A DNA stretch of 64,000 nucleotides from Streptomyces leeuwenhoekii (GCF_001013905.1 NZ_LN831790.1:2866001-2930000), one strand, 5' to 3'; positions 24,690-33,871 are shown, counted from the first letter of the stretch. Numbers and translations: made by a program. The notes: a model not told the origin generated them from the sequence alone.

Positions 24690-26435
24690 TCAGCTGGTGG
24701 TGTCGCTCGTACGTCGGCGGCGGCTGAACAGGTAGAGGCCGCAGCCGCCGGTGAGTAGAGCCGTCGCGCCGGCGATCAGCCACGGGGTGGTGTCAGCGCC
24801 GGTGTGGGCGAGGGAGTCGGCTGGCGGGGTGCTCGGCGGGGCCGGAGGCGTGCTCGGGTGTGCGGTGGGGGGTACCGGGGGTGTGGTGGGCGGGGTGCTC
24901 GGGCTCGGCGGAGGAGTGGTGGGCGGCACCGTCGGGGTGGGCTGGTCGGCGAGGGTGACGGTGACCTCGGCACCGGGCTTCGCGGTGAATGCGACCGGGG
25001 TGGTGTCGAGCTGGTAGCCGTCGGGGGCCTTGGTCTCGGCCGCCCAGTAGCGGGTGCCGGCCTTGAGTGTGACGTCGAGGTCTGCCTCGGCGGTGCCGTT
25101 CGTGCCGGTGGTCAGCGTGGTGACGATCTTGCCGGACGTGTGCTTGCCGGTCTTGTCCGTCTCGTCGGCCCGGATGGCGATGACCGCGCCCGCGAGCGCC
25201 TTGCCGGTGTTCTTGTCGAGCTTCTGCACCGACAGATCGGCCTTCTTGAACGGGTCGACCAGGTCGATCGGGTTGGCCTGTGCGGTGCGTCCGGTGGTGA
25301 TCGTGACGGTCTGCTCGGGAACGAGGTCGTGGACGGGGCTGCCGGAGGAGGTCTCGCGCAGGCGGTAGGTGCCGGCTGGGAGCCTGTCGAAGGCGAGGAC
25401 GCCCTGCGCGTCGGTCTTCCCTTCGGCGACCTTCTGGCCGTCCTTGTCCAGGAGCTGGAAGGCGGCGCCGACCATTCGCGTGCCCTCGGGGTCCTTCTTC
25501 CGGATGGCGACGCCGCCGGTCGCTTCGTTCACGGTGACGGTCGCCAAGTCCTTGGCGCTCGTGGTGCCGCCCGCAAGGAGCATGCGCTGGGCCGTGGGGT
25601 TCTTCGGGGCGAGGACCTGAAGGCCGGTGGCTGGCAGGCCGTCAGCGGTCGCGGTGACGCTCGCGGTGCCGGCCGTCTTCGCAGTGAACGACCAGCTCGC
25701 GGTGCCCGTGCTGTCCGTGCTGATCCTGCCGGAAGCGGTGCCGGATCCGGACTCGGCCAGCGCGACGGTCACCTTCGGCACGGGCGAGCCCGCGCTCGTG
25801 GTGACCTTCACGGCGACGGTGACCTTCGTCCCGGCGGTGGTGGTCTTCACCGAGGGAGTGATCGTGAGGGTGTAGGGGCCGGCCAGTCGCTGGGCCTCGG
25901 CGATGTAGCCCTGGGCCAGGGTGCGGGCGGTCGGGGACACGACGGGGTACGCGAGGCGCTGCTTGCCGCGGGCGCCGTTCAGGGCGTACGTGCCGCCGGC
26001 CAGGTATTCGTACACGACCGCGTCGACTGCCGCCGCCTGCGCGTTGTCGCGGGTCTGCCCGTACTTGCCGATCACGTACGCGGCCTGGGCGAGACGCTCG
26101 GTGGGCACGGCCTCGCCGGTCACCGAAGACGTCCAGGATGTCACCGGCCGCGGGGCGCTGTAGCCGCCGGCGTCGGCGGGTCCCTTGCGCTCGGGGTCGG
26201 CGCAGTAGGTCTCGGCCTCGCCATGGACAGCGGGGCCGGGCGGGCCGTAGGCGCCGATGTGGGAGGTACCGGCATTGCCGTCCGAGTCCGGGATCGTGTA
26301 TCCGGGCCCGAGGTCGGTGGCGGCGGGTGCTGCCTGGGCGGGCAGCGGGGACCACGCGAGGGTGCCGGCCACGCCGGCGACGGTGGCCACGGCCAGGGCC
26401 ATGCCGGGAGTGCGGCGGGCGAAGCGGGTACGCAA
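24690..26435 (-). CDS. cell-wall-anchored thioester/SpaA-type adhesin with LAxTG
   Basis: A 581-residue surface protein. A signal peptide ends near AQAA (about residue 35). Residues about 40-185 resemble a thioester (TQXA) domain, with a Cys in AETYCADPE and a Gln in NAQAAAVDAV that could form the internal bond used to grip host surfaces. Then follow Ig-like and SpaA prealbumin-like domains (GVAIRKKDPEG, RLPAGTYRLRE, ADLSVQKLD). A Pro/Thr/Ser stalk leads to LAHTG at 542-546, a membrane helix and RRRR, the class E sortase signal. Start TTG 26435 after AGGAGAAAG. No sortase gene is in the window. Confidence 0.9.
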   Translation of the reverse strand: MRTRFARRTPGMALAVATVAGVAGTLAWSPLPAQAAPAATDLGPGYTIPDSDGNAGTSHIGAYGPPGPAVHGEAETYCADPERKGPADAGGYSAPRPVTSWTSSVTGEAVPTERLAQAAYVIGKYGQTRDNAQAAAVDAVVYEYLAGGTYALNGARGKQRLAYPVVSPTARTLAQGYIAEAQRLAGPYTLTITPSVKTTTAGTKVTVAVKVTTSAGSPVPKVTVALAESGSGTASGRISTDSTGTASWSFTAKTAGTASVTATADGLPATGLQVLAPKNPTAQRMLLAGGTTSAKDLATVTVNEATGGVAIRKKDPEGTRMVGAAFQLLDKDGQKVAEGKTDAQGVLAFDRLPAGTYRLRETSSGSPVHDLVPEQTVTITTGRTAQANPIDLVDPFKKADLSVQKLDKNTGKALAGAVIAIRADETDKTGKHTSGKIVTTLTTGTNGTAEADLDVTLKAGTRYWAAETKAPDGYQLDTTPVAFTAKPGAEVTVTLADQPTPTVPPTTPPPSPSTPPTTPPVPPTAHPSTPPAPPSTPPADSLAHTGADTTPWLIAGATALLTGGCGLYLFSRRRRTSDTTS

Positions 26436-26575
26436 GAAGGCTTTCTCCTGAGTGATGAGAGCGGGGTGGCTGCCCGGATTTCGGCAGCCGGGGAGATCGG
26501 CGTGTCGGGCCGTGGGCCCGGTTTGGTCGGTGCACCGGCGGGCCGGGCTGGAGCTTGCCGCGTCTTCTGTCCGCG

Positions 26576-27413
26576 TCAGCGGTGCGGGCTGCGGTGGGGC
26601 CTGCTGGTGGTGCTCCAGCGCGGGACGCTGGCCGCGAGGCTGGTGCTCGGACGACGGGCGGCGGTGCGCTGGACGTCGCGTGGGGCCGGAGGGATGGGCG
26701 TGAGCTGGGCCTTGCCCTCGACGTAGGTGTGGTCTCCTGGCGCCAGCGGAGCAGGGGCGCGGGGTCGCAGATGCATTCGGTGACCGCGTTGAGGGGAGCG
26801 GTGGGCGTGTTGGTGCTGGCGGTGGCGTACCAGTAGGGGCGGTCAGGCGGGCCGGCCCACAGCTCCCAGCGGGCCTGCCGGGTGGTCAGTTCGGCTTACG
26901 GGTCCAGGTCGCCGGTGGCGTACTGGAGTGTGGCCAGCTCGTCGGGTGACTGGATGGCGAAGACGTCCCAGTGCGGATGGTCGATGCGCCATCCATCTGC
27001 GAGCAGCGGTGCGATCACCGGGAGAGGGCCGGGGGCCTTGCTCGTGGGGTTGGGGCTGGACAGGTAGCTTTCGGGCCCCCGTTGGTATGCCTCGGCGAGG
27101 GCGGTGGTGAAGGGCGTGACCACCTCCGTGGGGCAGGAGTCGTTGAACCACGCGCTCCAGGCGGGCGGACCGAAGGGGTCGTGGTAGGCGGCGATACGCC
27201 ACAGGCCGTCGTCCTCGGCTTCGGGGAGGTAGCCGAGGCGGACCGTGTGGTCGGGCGTGGTGAGGTAGGCGTTGCCCAGATCGTCGTTGTGGAGGTTCCA
27301 GCCGATCCCGAGCAGGGGGCCAGGGCAGGGCCGGCGGTTCCCGTGGTGGCGGCGAGGTAGCGCGGGGAGACGTAGACGTCCCCATCGGGGATGTCGGTGT
27401 GGGAGGGCGGCAT
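26576..27413 (-). pseudogene. broken DUF317 gene (two frameshifts and a stop)
   Basis: The start at 27413 reads DGDVYVSPRYLAATTG, as in DUF317 proteins. Near 27310-27325 the protein-like frame shifts by one base at a C-run and continues LLGIGWNLHNDDLGNAYLTT. That frame meets TAA at 26896, but homology goes on beyond it (RWELWAGPPDRPYWYATAS). Another shift near 26760 restores a tail (AQLTPIPPAPRDVQRTAARR) that parallels the tail of the intact neighbour at 28325-29170. Three lesions argue for true decay, not one base-calling error. Confidence 0.75.
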
Positions 27414-27434
27414 GGGGTTCCTGGTGTAGGGCAG

Positions 27435-28295
27435 TCAGCGGGTCCGGCCCGCCGAAGGAGGCGGCGGTGCAGGTCGTGCAGGCGCGGTAGGAGCGTGGCT
27501 GCGGGTGGTGGAGGTGATGCGGCGCAGCGCGGTGCGCACCGCCCGCTCCTGTTCCTCGACGGGGCGCTGGTCGAGGAGGACCAGGGCCTGGGCCACGGCG
27601 GGATCGAAGGGCGATCCGGTATCGCCTCCGACGATCTCGACCGCCGTCTTGGCCTCGACCAGAGCACCGAATTCGTCCGGGATGCCGAGGAGGTCGCCTG
27701 ACTGGCAGCGGACTCCGTCGAGGGCCTGGAGGAGGCGGAAGTCCTCGTCCAGACAGTCGGCTAGGACGTCGAGCACGCCGCGGGTGGCGGCCTTGAGCCG
27801 GGAGCGGAAGTCAGGATCTGTGAGCCAGAACCCGTTGGGTTCAGCCGCCGGGTGGCCGGTCAGAGCCGGCCGCTCCTCGGGTGCCTGCTGCTGCCGCTTC
27901 ACCGCCTGGGGGAACCAGAGAGTGGTGTACTGCTCGATCGCCCGGCGTAGCTTGGTGGTCGCGGCGCCCTGCCACGGGGGCTCGTCGGACACGTTCCAGT
28001 CGCGGATGACGGCGTAACCGTCATCGCCGGATTTCCGGCCGAGGGCGGCGTCGCGACTGCGGAAGGTGTCGTGAGCGGCGAAGGTGAGGATCGCGGTGTC
28101 CAGGACGCCCTGCTCGGTGTGGAGGGTCTGCAGTCGCAGGCCGTCGTATTCGCCGACGCGGATGGTGCGGGTGAAGTCGATCCGCAGCCGCAGCGGCGAG
28201 CCGGGCGCGGGGGTGGAGTAGTAGGAGTCTCCGATGACGGTGCCGTCGGTGAGCTGGAGCTGGCTGGTGAAGAACTGCTCTGCGTGCAGGGGCAT
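27435..28295 (-). CDS. unknown protein, 286 aa
   Basis: Starts at ATG 28295. The N-terminal 100 residues are beta-rich (FFTSQLQLTDGTVIGDSYYS), the middle has DWNVSDEPPWQG and helices, and residues about 180-255 are helical and acidic. The last 30 residues are Pro/Ala/Arg-rich. No recognised domain. It lies between two DUF317 genes in the leftward array and is spaced by 21-29 bases from each, so it is probably cotranscribed. Confidence 0.75.
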   Translation of the reverse strand: MPLHAEQFFTSQLQLTDGTVIGDSYYSTPAPGSPLRLRIDFTRTIRVGEYDGLRLQTLHTEQGVLDTAILTFAAHDTFRSRDAALGRKSGDDGYAVIRDWNVSDEPPWQGAATTKLRRAIEQYTTLWFPQAVKRQQQAPEERPALTGHPAAEPNGFWLTDPDFRSRLKAATRGVLDVLADCLDEDFRLLQALDGVRCQSGDLLGIPDEFGALVEAKTAVEIVGGDTGSPFDPAVAQALVLLDQRPVEEQERAVRTALRRITSTTRSHAPTAPARPAPPPPSAGRTR

Positions 28296-28324
28296 TCAAG
28301 CCCTTTCGCGTGGACGGGGGTGGT

Positions 28325-29170
28325 TCAGCGGCGTAGCCCCGGGCGGGCCGCTGTGTGCGGTGGGGGCGGGGGCGTGCTGGTGGTCCAGCGGTGCGTGCTG
28401 CGGGCCGGCGGAGCGGTCGGGCGGCGGGCTGCCGCGGCGCGCCGGAGGTCCAGCGGGGTCGGCACGGCGGGCCGGGGCGGCTGGACCGGTGTGAGCTGGG
28501 CGAGTTCGGCCAGGCGCGGGTGCAGGGACGTTGTGCTCCGGATGACCGGGGAGGGGTCGGCGAGGGCGGCAGCCGTGGCGGCGATCAGGTGTGATGGGGT
28601 GCGCGCGGTGAAGACCGCCTCGGCGCGGGTTGCCCAGCCCGGCGGTCCGGCCCACAAGGTCACGGTCTCGGCGTCGGGGGCGTCGTAGACAACGTTGATG
28701 CTCGCTCCGGCCAGCCCGTCTGGTGAGACGATCTCCACCACTCCGCTCCGCGGCGGCTTGCGTGTCCAGCCCGCCTCGAGCAGGGGTCGTACGCCGTCGG
28801 TCCAGTACGGGGAGGGGCTGGTGAGGAAGGTGTCGCTGTCCGCGTCCCACTCCTCGGCGAGGGCACGGGTGAGCCCTTCGACGACCTCGGGCGGTGTGTT
28901 CTGGTTGATCCGTGCCCTCCAGCGGGGTGGGGACACGGGGTCTTCGGCCGCGCTGATCACCCAGGTGTCGTAGTCGTCGCCGAACCATCCGATGCGGATG
29001 CGGTGGTCGGGTGAGGCGACGACGAGCTGGCAGAGCCCGGCTTCGAGGTGGTGGTGGGGCCAGTGGGCCACGGGGGCGAAGCTGGGGTCGGCGTGTCCGG
29101 GCAGTCCGGCGAGGTAGCGCGGGAAGACATGCACGTCCCCGGCGGTCCCCAGGTCATGGTCGGAGGGCAA
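28325..29170 (-). CDS. DUF317 protein
   Basis: A 281-residue two-domain DUF317 protein: DVHVFPRYLAGLPGHADPSF at the start, a first WRARINQNTPPEVVEGLTRA unit, and a second unit with VTLWAGPPGWATRAEAVFTA and PSHLIAATAAALADPSP. The tail is Pro/Arg/Thr-rich. Start TTG 29170, with only a weak AGGA upstream. The role of DUF317 is unknown; these proteins are common on Streptomyces plasmids and conjugative elements. It is the intact paralog of the broken copy at 26576-27413. Confidence 0.85.
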   Translation of the reverse strand: MPSDHDLGTAGDVHVFPRYLAGLPGHADPSFAPVAHWPHHHLEAGLCQLVVASPDHRIRIGWFGDDYDTWVISAAEDPVSPPRWRARINQNTPPEVVEGLTRALAEEWDADSDTFLTSPSPYWTDGVRPLLEAGWTRKPPRSGVVEIVSPDGLAGASINVVYDAPDAETVTLWAGPPGWATRAEAVFTARTPSHLIAATAAALADPSPVIRSTTSLHPRLAELAQLTPVQPPRPAVPTPLDLRRAAAARRPTAPPARSTHRWTTSTPPPPPHTAARPGLRR

Positions 29171-29203
29171 AGATGTCCTGACGGGTAGAAGGGTCCGGGG
29201 AGT

Positions 29204-29827
29204 TCAGCCACCGGAGGGCAGCAGTGCTGCTTCGAGCTCGGCCGGCCTGCCGGTGTAGTGCAGGGTGCGCAGGCCCAGGCGGCGGGCGGCGTGGCAGTTG
29301 TCGGCGCGGTCGTCCACGAACAGCACGCGCTGGGGATCGTCGGCGCCGGTGGCCTCCAGGGCCTGTTCGTAGGCGGCCGGCTCCGGCTTGCACACCTCCA
29401 GCCGGGCCGAGTAGAGGGCGTGGGTCATCATCCGGCGCCAGTGGTGGGTGTCGAGCACGTCGCTGAGGTGGGCGGGGGCGTTGGACAGGAGCACCATCGG
29501 CAGCCCGGTGGCGTGGGCGCGGTGCAGGACGGACAGGACGCGGTCGTCCGTGGCGGTCCACATGGCGGTGTCGACGGCGAGGAGTTCACGCAGCAGGCGG
29601 GGGCCGGGGTGGGATCCAAGGACCCGAGCCCAGTACGTGAGGTCGCTGAGCTGGCCGGCGTCGTAAGGCTCGCGGGCGCTCCAGAAGGCGCGCTGGAATC
29701 CGGCGAGGTCGTCTGCGGGCCAGGACGCGGTGTGGGCGAGCTGGAGCCATTGGTTGCGGGTGGGCTGGAGGCCGATGACGCCGTTGTAGTCGAGGATCAC
29801 GGCGTCGAGGCCGGCGTTGCGGATCAA
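29204..29827 (-). CDS. HAD-family hydrolase
   Basis: A 207-residue protein with HAD motif I as LDYNGV (nucleophile D13), motif II MVLLSNAP, motif III lysine in EVCKPEPAAYE and motif IV FVDDRADNC. The usual second Asp of motif I is Asn15, which may alter the acid/base step. The TTG start at 29827 overlaps the MFS stop by 4 bases (TTGA), so it is coupled to the exporter and ATP-grasp genes. Likely a phosphatase acting on a product or intermediate of that cassette; substrate unknown. Confidence 0.88.
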   Translation of the reverse strand: MIRNAGLDAVILDYNGVIGLQPTRNQWLQLAHTASWPADDLAGFQRAFWSAREPYDAGQLSDLTYWARVLGSHPGPRLLRELLAVDTAMWTATDDRVLSVLHRAHATGLPMVLLSNAPAHLSDVLDTHHWRRMMTHALYSARLEVCKPEPAAYEQALEATGADDPQRVLFVDDRADNCHAARRLGLRTLHYTGRPAELEAALLPSGG

Positions 29828-30984
29828 GGGGTGGTGTTCTCCAGGGCGTGGCGGGCGAGGACGGCGAGGGCGGCTGCGAGGAGGGCGGGGAGCAGCAGGG
29901 CGGCGGACAGGGTGGTGGCGCTGGCGAGGGCGCCGATGAGGGCGGGGCCGGCCAGCAGGCCGAGGTAGCCGGTGACGGAGACCATGGCCACCGCCTTCGG
30001 GCCGCCGGTACCGGCGGCGGTGATCAGGGAGGGGACGGTGGTGGACAGGCCGAGTCCGAAGACCGTCCAGCCGGCCAGAGCCGCGGGCACGCTGGCGGCC
30101 AGCACACCGACCGCCAGCCCGGCCGCGGCCAGTACCGCGCCGACGCGGACCACGGTCGGCGCGCCGAAGGCGGCGGTGAGCCGGTCGCCGGTCAGCCGGC
30201 CCAGGGCCATGCCCGCGCTGTAGAGGGCGAACGCGCCCGCTGCGGCGGCCGTGGTGCCGTTCAGGGTGTGGACGTGTACGGCGGCCCAGTCGGCTGCCGC
30301 GCCCTCCCCCAGCAGGCTCGCCGCCGCCAGCGCACCCAGCAGCCACATCTTCCGCGCCGGCAGGGACGCCCGTTCCCGGCCGGAGCTGTCCCCATCGGGT
30401 AGCTGCGGCTGATCGGTGCCGCGCAGGGCGAGGGTGCGCGGTCCGGCAGCGAGCACGGCCACTATCAGGGCCTGGCCGGTGGCGAGGAACAGGGTGCTGT
30501 GGCTCGTGCTGCGGGCGGTGGCGGCGGCCAGCGCCGCGGCGCCGAGTGCGCCGATGGAGTAGGCGGCGTGCAGGGAGGCCATGATGGGCCGGCCGGAGGC
30601 GTTCTGGCAGCGCACCGCCGCGGAGTTCGCGGCGACGTCCAGGATGCCGTGCGCGGCCCCGAAGGCGAGTGCCGCCGCGAGCATCGAGGCCAGCGTGTGG
30701 CACTGGCCCAGCAGGGCGAGTGTGCTCGCCAGGCCGAGGGCTCCGCCGATCAGGAGCACGGGGAGCCGGTCGGGCCGGGCGAGGCGGCCACCGGCTTGCA
30801 GGCCGGCGACCATGCCGAGGGCGGCGGCGAGCAGGACGAGGGAGAGCTGGGCGGTGCTGAGGTGGGCGGCGTGCTGGACTGCCGGCATCCGGGCGCCCCA
30901 GATGGCCATCGCCACGCCCAGGCCGAGGAAGTAGCCGGTGAGCAGAGTCCGGCTGCGGCGGACGGAGAGGGTGGGATGGCTCAT
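29824..30984 (-). CDS. MFS transporter
   Basis: A 386-residue membrane protein with about 12 hydrophobic segments, resembling the YbjJ/FucP-like branch of the major facilitator superfamily (GYFLGLGVAMAIWGARMP near the start, GRLTGDRLTAAFGAP in the second half). The ATG overlaps the stop of the ATP-grasp gene (ATGA), and its stop overlaps the HAD start. Position between a ligase and a phosphatase suggests export of a small product, perhaps as self-protection. Substrate not predictable. Confidence 0.9.
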   Translation of the reverse strand: MSHPTLSVRRSRTLLTGYFLGLGVAMAIWGARMPAVQHAAHLSTAQLSLVLLAAALGMVAGLQAGGRLARPDRLPVLLIGGALGLASTLALLGQCHTLASMLAAALAFGAAHGILDVAANSAAVRCQNASGRPIMASLHAAYSIGALGAAALAAATARSTSHSTLFLATGQALIVAVLAAGPRTLALRGTDQPQLPDGDSSGRERASLPARKMWLLGALAAASLLGEGAAADWAAVHVHTLNGTTAAAAGAFALYSAGMALGRLTGDRLTAAFGAPTVVRVGAVLAAAGLAVGVLAASVPAALAGWTVFGLGLSTTVPSLITAAGTGGPKAVAMVSVTGYLGLLAGPALIGALASATTLSAALLLPALLAAALAVLARHALENTTP

Positions 30985-32249
30985 GCAGCACGACCGCCGA
31001 CGCCGGACTCGTCACTCGTGTGGGGTGTGATGTCGATGTGGAGGTGGCTGGCGGCCTGGGCGGCGCGCGTTCGTGCCAGGTCGGCGGTCGGCGCCGTGGT
31101 GATCAGGTAGCCGATGCGGGCGGTGAACATGGTGCCGCCGTCGACGGGGAGGAGGAGCTGGTCGCCGGCCTGGCGCTGGAAGTGGACGCGCTCCAGCCAC
31201 CGCGGGCAGATGCCGTCGAAGTAGACGGGGTGCAGGGTGCCGGAGACGTCCGGGTAGAGGAGCTGGATCGCCGCGGCCGAGGAGCGGGTGGGCGCGAGAT
31301 CGGGTGCCCGGCCGCAGGCGATGTCGGCGGCGGCGCGCGGCAGGTCGACGCCGGTCGCCAGGCGCACGAGATGGCCGATCATGTCGCCGGCGATCCGGCC
31401 GTTGACCTCGACCAGCCGGGGCCGGCCGTCGACCAGCCGCATCTCAACGTGGCTGACGCCGTCGGTGATCCCCAGAGCGCGGATCGCGGCGCGTGCCGCC
31501 GGGGCGACCACGCCGAGCAGCGGATCGGCGGCATCCACGGAGTGGGCCAGCTCCTCGAAGTACGGCGGTTCGCTGACCGTCTTGCGGGTCACCGCGACCA
31601 CGGTGGTCTCACCGCGGTAGGTGACGCACTCCACCGACACCTCGGGCCCGTCGAGATACTCCTCGACCAGCACGCTGGTGCTCTCCTGCGCCAGCCCGGC
31701 GGCCTCCTGAGCGAACGCATAGGCGCTGGCGAGCTGTTCGGGGGTGTCGGCGCGGATCACACCGATGCTGGCCGCGTGCTCGGCCGGCTTCAGCACGACC
31801 GGGTAGCCGATCCGCTCGGCCGCCGCCTCGGCCTCGGCAACGGTGCGCACGCTCACCGAGGCGGCCGACGGAACCCCGTGCCGGGCGAACAGGCTCCGCG
31901 AGACAGCCTTGTTACGGCACGCCTGCATGACCTCCGGAGCGCTGGTGGGCAGGCCGAGCTGGCGCGCGAGGCGGGCAACGGGGACGAGGTACCACTCGGT
32001 CCAGGTGAACACGCCTGCCAGCTCGTAGCGCTCGGCCAGAGCCTGCCCGGCGGCCGACAGCTGTACCGGGTCGCCCGGGTCGGGCACCACCATGCAGTCG
32101 CGGAGGTAGGGCACCTCCCACGACGGCTCCTCGCCGGTGATCAGGACGACGTCGTAGGCGGCGGCCACGGACTCCAGGCAGTAGCCGCGGTACGCCTCGG
32201 CTTCCATGTCGGCGGCGGCGACGACCAGGACAACAGGACGGTCGGACAA
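30981..32249 (-). CDS. ATP-grasp ligase
   Basis: A 422-residue ATP-grasp enzyme. The N-terminal part (RPVVLVVAAADMEAEAYRG) is the pre-ATP-grasp fold. The central domain has YPVVLKPAEHAASIGV (ATP-binding strand and Gly loop), VLVEEYLDGPEVSVECVT and VEMRLVDGRPRLVEVNGRIA (metal/ATP ligands), as in BacD-like L-amino-acid ligases and carnosine synthase relatives. It probably joins a carboxylate to an amine, for example making a dipeptide. Start TTG 32249, 8 bases after GAGGAG. Overlaps the MFS gene by 4 bases. Confidence 0.9.
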   Translation of the reverse strand: MSDRPVVLVVAAADMEAEAYRGYCLESVAAAYDVVLITGEEPSWEVPYLRDCMVVPDPGDPVQLSAAGQALAERYELAGVFTWTEWYLVPVARLARQLGLPTSAPEVMQACRNKAVSRSLFARHGVPSAASVSVRTVAEAEAAAERIGYPVVLKPAEHAASIGVIRADTPEQLASAYAFAQEAAGLAQESTSVLVEEYLDGPEVSVECVTYRGETTVVAVTRKTVSEPPYFEELAHSVDAADPLLGVVAPAARAAIRALGITDGVSHVEMRLVDGRPRLVEVNGRIAGDMIGHLVRLATGVDLPRAAADIACGRAPDLAPTRSSAAAIQLLYPDVSGTLHPVYFDGICPRWLERVHFQRQAGDQLLLPVDGGTMFTARIGYLITTAPTADLARTRAAQAASHLHIDITPHTSDESGVGGRAA

Positions 32250-32296
32250 GAACAGGCTCCTCGAAGAACTGACGAAGGACGGGGGCGGGGGTGGCT

Positions 32297-32617
32297 TCAC
32301 GGGCTGCGCCGGCGGCGGGTCTCGATCGCACAGGCCCACTGGGAGTGCTCGGCGATCAGCCGCCTCGCGTACAGGGCGGTGTAGTTGTTGTTCAGGCCCT
32401 TCACGCCGTGGGGGTGGCGCCAGCGCAGGGCCTCGAACAGTGCCTTCATCCCGACCCGCTTCGCCCCCGCGGCGAGGCGCTCCGCGACGAGCTGCTCCAG
32501 GGCGCGGTAGACCCAGGGGTGGCCTGCGTCGAAGGCGCGGAACTGGTCGGTGATGGTGGGACCGGCCCGGTGCGGGAGGTGGAGGCCGGGCAGTCCGTCT
32601 TGCGTGGCGGTGGGCAT
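32297..32617 (-). CDS. small phage/plasmid-type conserved protein
   Basis: A 106-residue protein with a pattern I associate with small phage and plasmid proteins of unknown function: FRAFDAGHPWVYRALEQL, then RVGMKALFEALRW, GLNNNYTALYARRLI and a closing E.R. It is all helical and may bind DNA. It lies 47 bases upstream of the ATP-grasp gene start and 30 bases after the second MFS gene, in the same direction. Confidence 0.75.
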   Translation of the reverse strand: MPTATQDGLPGLHLPHRAGPTITDQFRAFDAGHPWVYRALEQLVAERLAAGAKRVGMKALFEALRWRHPHGVKGLNNNYTALYARRLIAEHSQWACAIETRRRRSP

Positions 32618-32647
32618 GATCGGTGGGGCTCCTCTCCTACCGGGAGG

Positions 32648-33871
32648 TCAGGCGGGTGTGGCGGGCAGGGTGCGCAGCCGGGTGAAGGCGGTGGCCAGGC
32701 CGAGGGCCTGCAGGAGGGCGACGACGGTGATGGCGTGCCCGAGCTGGGCGGCCGGGACGGCGGCGACGAGCAGTCCGGCGGCGGGGAAGGGCAGCAGGAG
32801 CAGCAGGATGGTCACCGCGAGGGTGCTGCCGAAGACGTGGCTGGGGATGAGGTGGGAGCGCAGGGTGCGCAGGACGACGGTGAGTCCGCCTTCGCCGGCC
32901 ATCAGGACTGCGATGAGCAGCAGGTAGCCACGGTAGGTGTCGGCGTGGGCGACGGCGAGGGTGGCCGCGGCGGCAAGGGCGGCGGCTGTGGCGCCGGCCG
33001 GCCACAGGCCCCAGCGGTCGATCGCCCGGCGGGCGGCGGTGATGGCCAGCAGAGAAGCGAGGGCCGCGACGGACCAGATCATTCCGGCGTCCGCGCTGGA
33101 GCGTCCCAGCTCGGTGACCACGATGACCGGCATGGCCGCCTGGAGCAGGCCGACGGCGCAGTTGGAGACGACCAGGCCGCCGATCAGCCAGGCCAGGGCC
33201 GGCAGCGAGCGCAGCGTCCGCCAGCCCGCCCGCAGCCCGCTCTTCTTCGCCGCGGCACCGCTCGGGAGCGTGGTCTGGCGGGGGCAGAGGGTGGCGGCGA
33301 GGAGGGAGAAGCCGGCGAGCGTGCTGAGCATCGCGGCCGGCCCGCCGTGTTCCAGCAGCAGGCCCGACACCAGCGGTCCGGCGAGCATCGCGCTCTGGTC
33401 GATTGCCAGCAGAACGGACTGCACCCGGTGTGCCCGGTCTCCGGCCGCCCGGCTCGCCTTACCGCCGGCGGCTTCGGCCGCGACGTAGCTGAACTCGGTG
33501 AGGAAGCCGGTCACCGCCGCGAGCACCATGACGGTGACCGTCGCTGGCGCACCGGCTTCCAGACCGGACAGCAGGAGTGCGGCGGCGAGCACGGCCAGGG
33601 CCCGGGTGACGCACGCGGCACGGAAGACCCGGGCGGTGCCGAACCGGTCGACGACGGTGCCGGCCACCGTGAACGCGCCGATGCGCGGGAACCACTCCAG
33701 CGCGAAGGCGAGTCCTGTCAGCGCCGCGGAGCCGGTGGTCGCCAGCACCAGCAGGGGGATGCCGTAGGTGGTCATCGCGAACGCGGCCTGGTCAGCCGTG
33801 CGGGGCAGATAGACGCCCCGCAGTAGGGGTCGTGCGGTGCGGCGGGCGGGCCGGGCAGTGCGCGCCGTCAC
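32648..33871 (-). CDS. MFS transporter (drug-efflux type)
   Basis: A 407-residue protein with about 12 membrane segments, in the style of MFS multidrug exporters (LTGLAFALEWFPRIGAF, VVDRFGTARVFRAACVTRAL). The GTG at 33871 overlaps the stop of the preceding regulator gene (GTGA); the frame is open further upstream but those residues are Arg-rich and unlike a transporter. It is likely controlled by the two winged-helix regulators coded just upstream. Substrate unknown. Confidence 0.88.
   Translation of the reverse strand: MTARTARPARRTARPLLRGVYLPRTADQAAFAMTTYGIPLLVLATTGSAALTGLAFALEWFPRIGAFTVAGTVVDRFGTARVFRAACVTRALAVLAAALLLSGLEAGAPATVTVMVLAAVTGFLTEFSYVAAEAAGGKASRAAGDRAHRVQSVLLAIDQSAMLAGPLVSGLLLEHGGPAAMLSTLAGFSLLAATLCPRQTTLPSGAAAKKSGLRAGWRTLRSLPALAWLIGGLVVSNCAVGLLQAAMPVIVVTELGRSSADAGMIWSVAALASLLAITAARRAIDRWGLWPAGATAAALAAAATLAVAHADTYRGYLLLIAVLMAGEGGLTVVLRTLRSHLIPSHVFGSTLAVTILLLLLPFPAAGLLVAAVPAAQLGHAITVVALLQALGLATAFTRLRTLPATPA

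Noticed and set aside
24804..26726. 640-codon plus-strand frame
   Set aside because: Antisense to the well-supported surface adhesin; Gly/Arg/Val-rich without domains.
30981..32249. Carboxylase or carbamoyl-phosphate synthase subunit
   Set aside because: The ATP-grasp domain is not joined to biotin or glutaminase parts, and the overlapping MFS and HAD genes favour a peptide-ligase-type enzyme.
32291..33826. 511-codon plus-strand frame
   Set aside because: Antisense to the MFS exporter; low-complexity Gly/Glu/Arg sequence.
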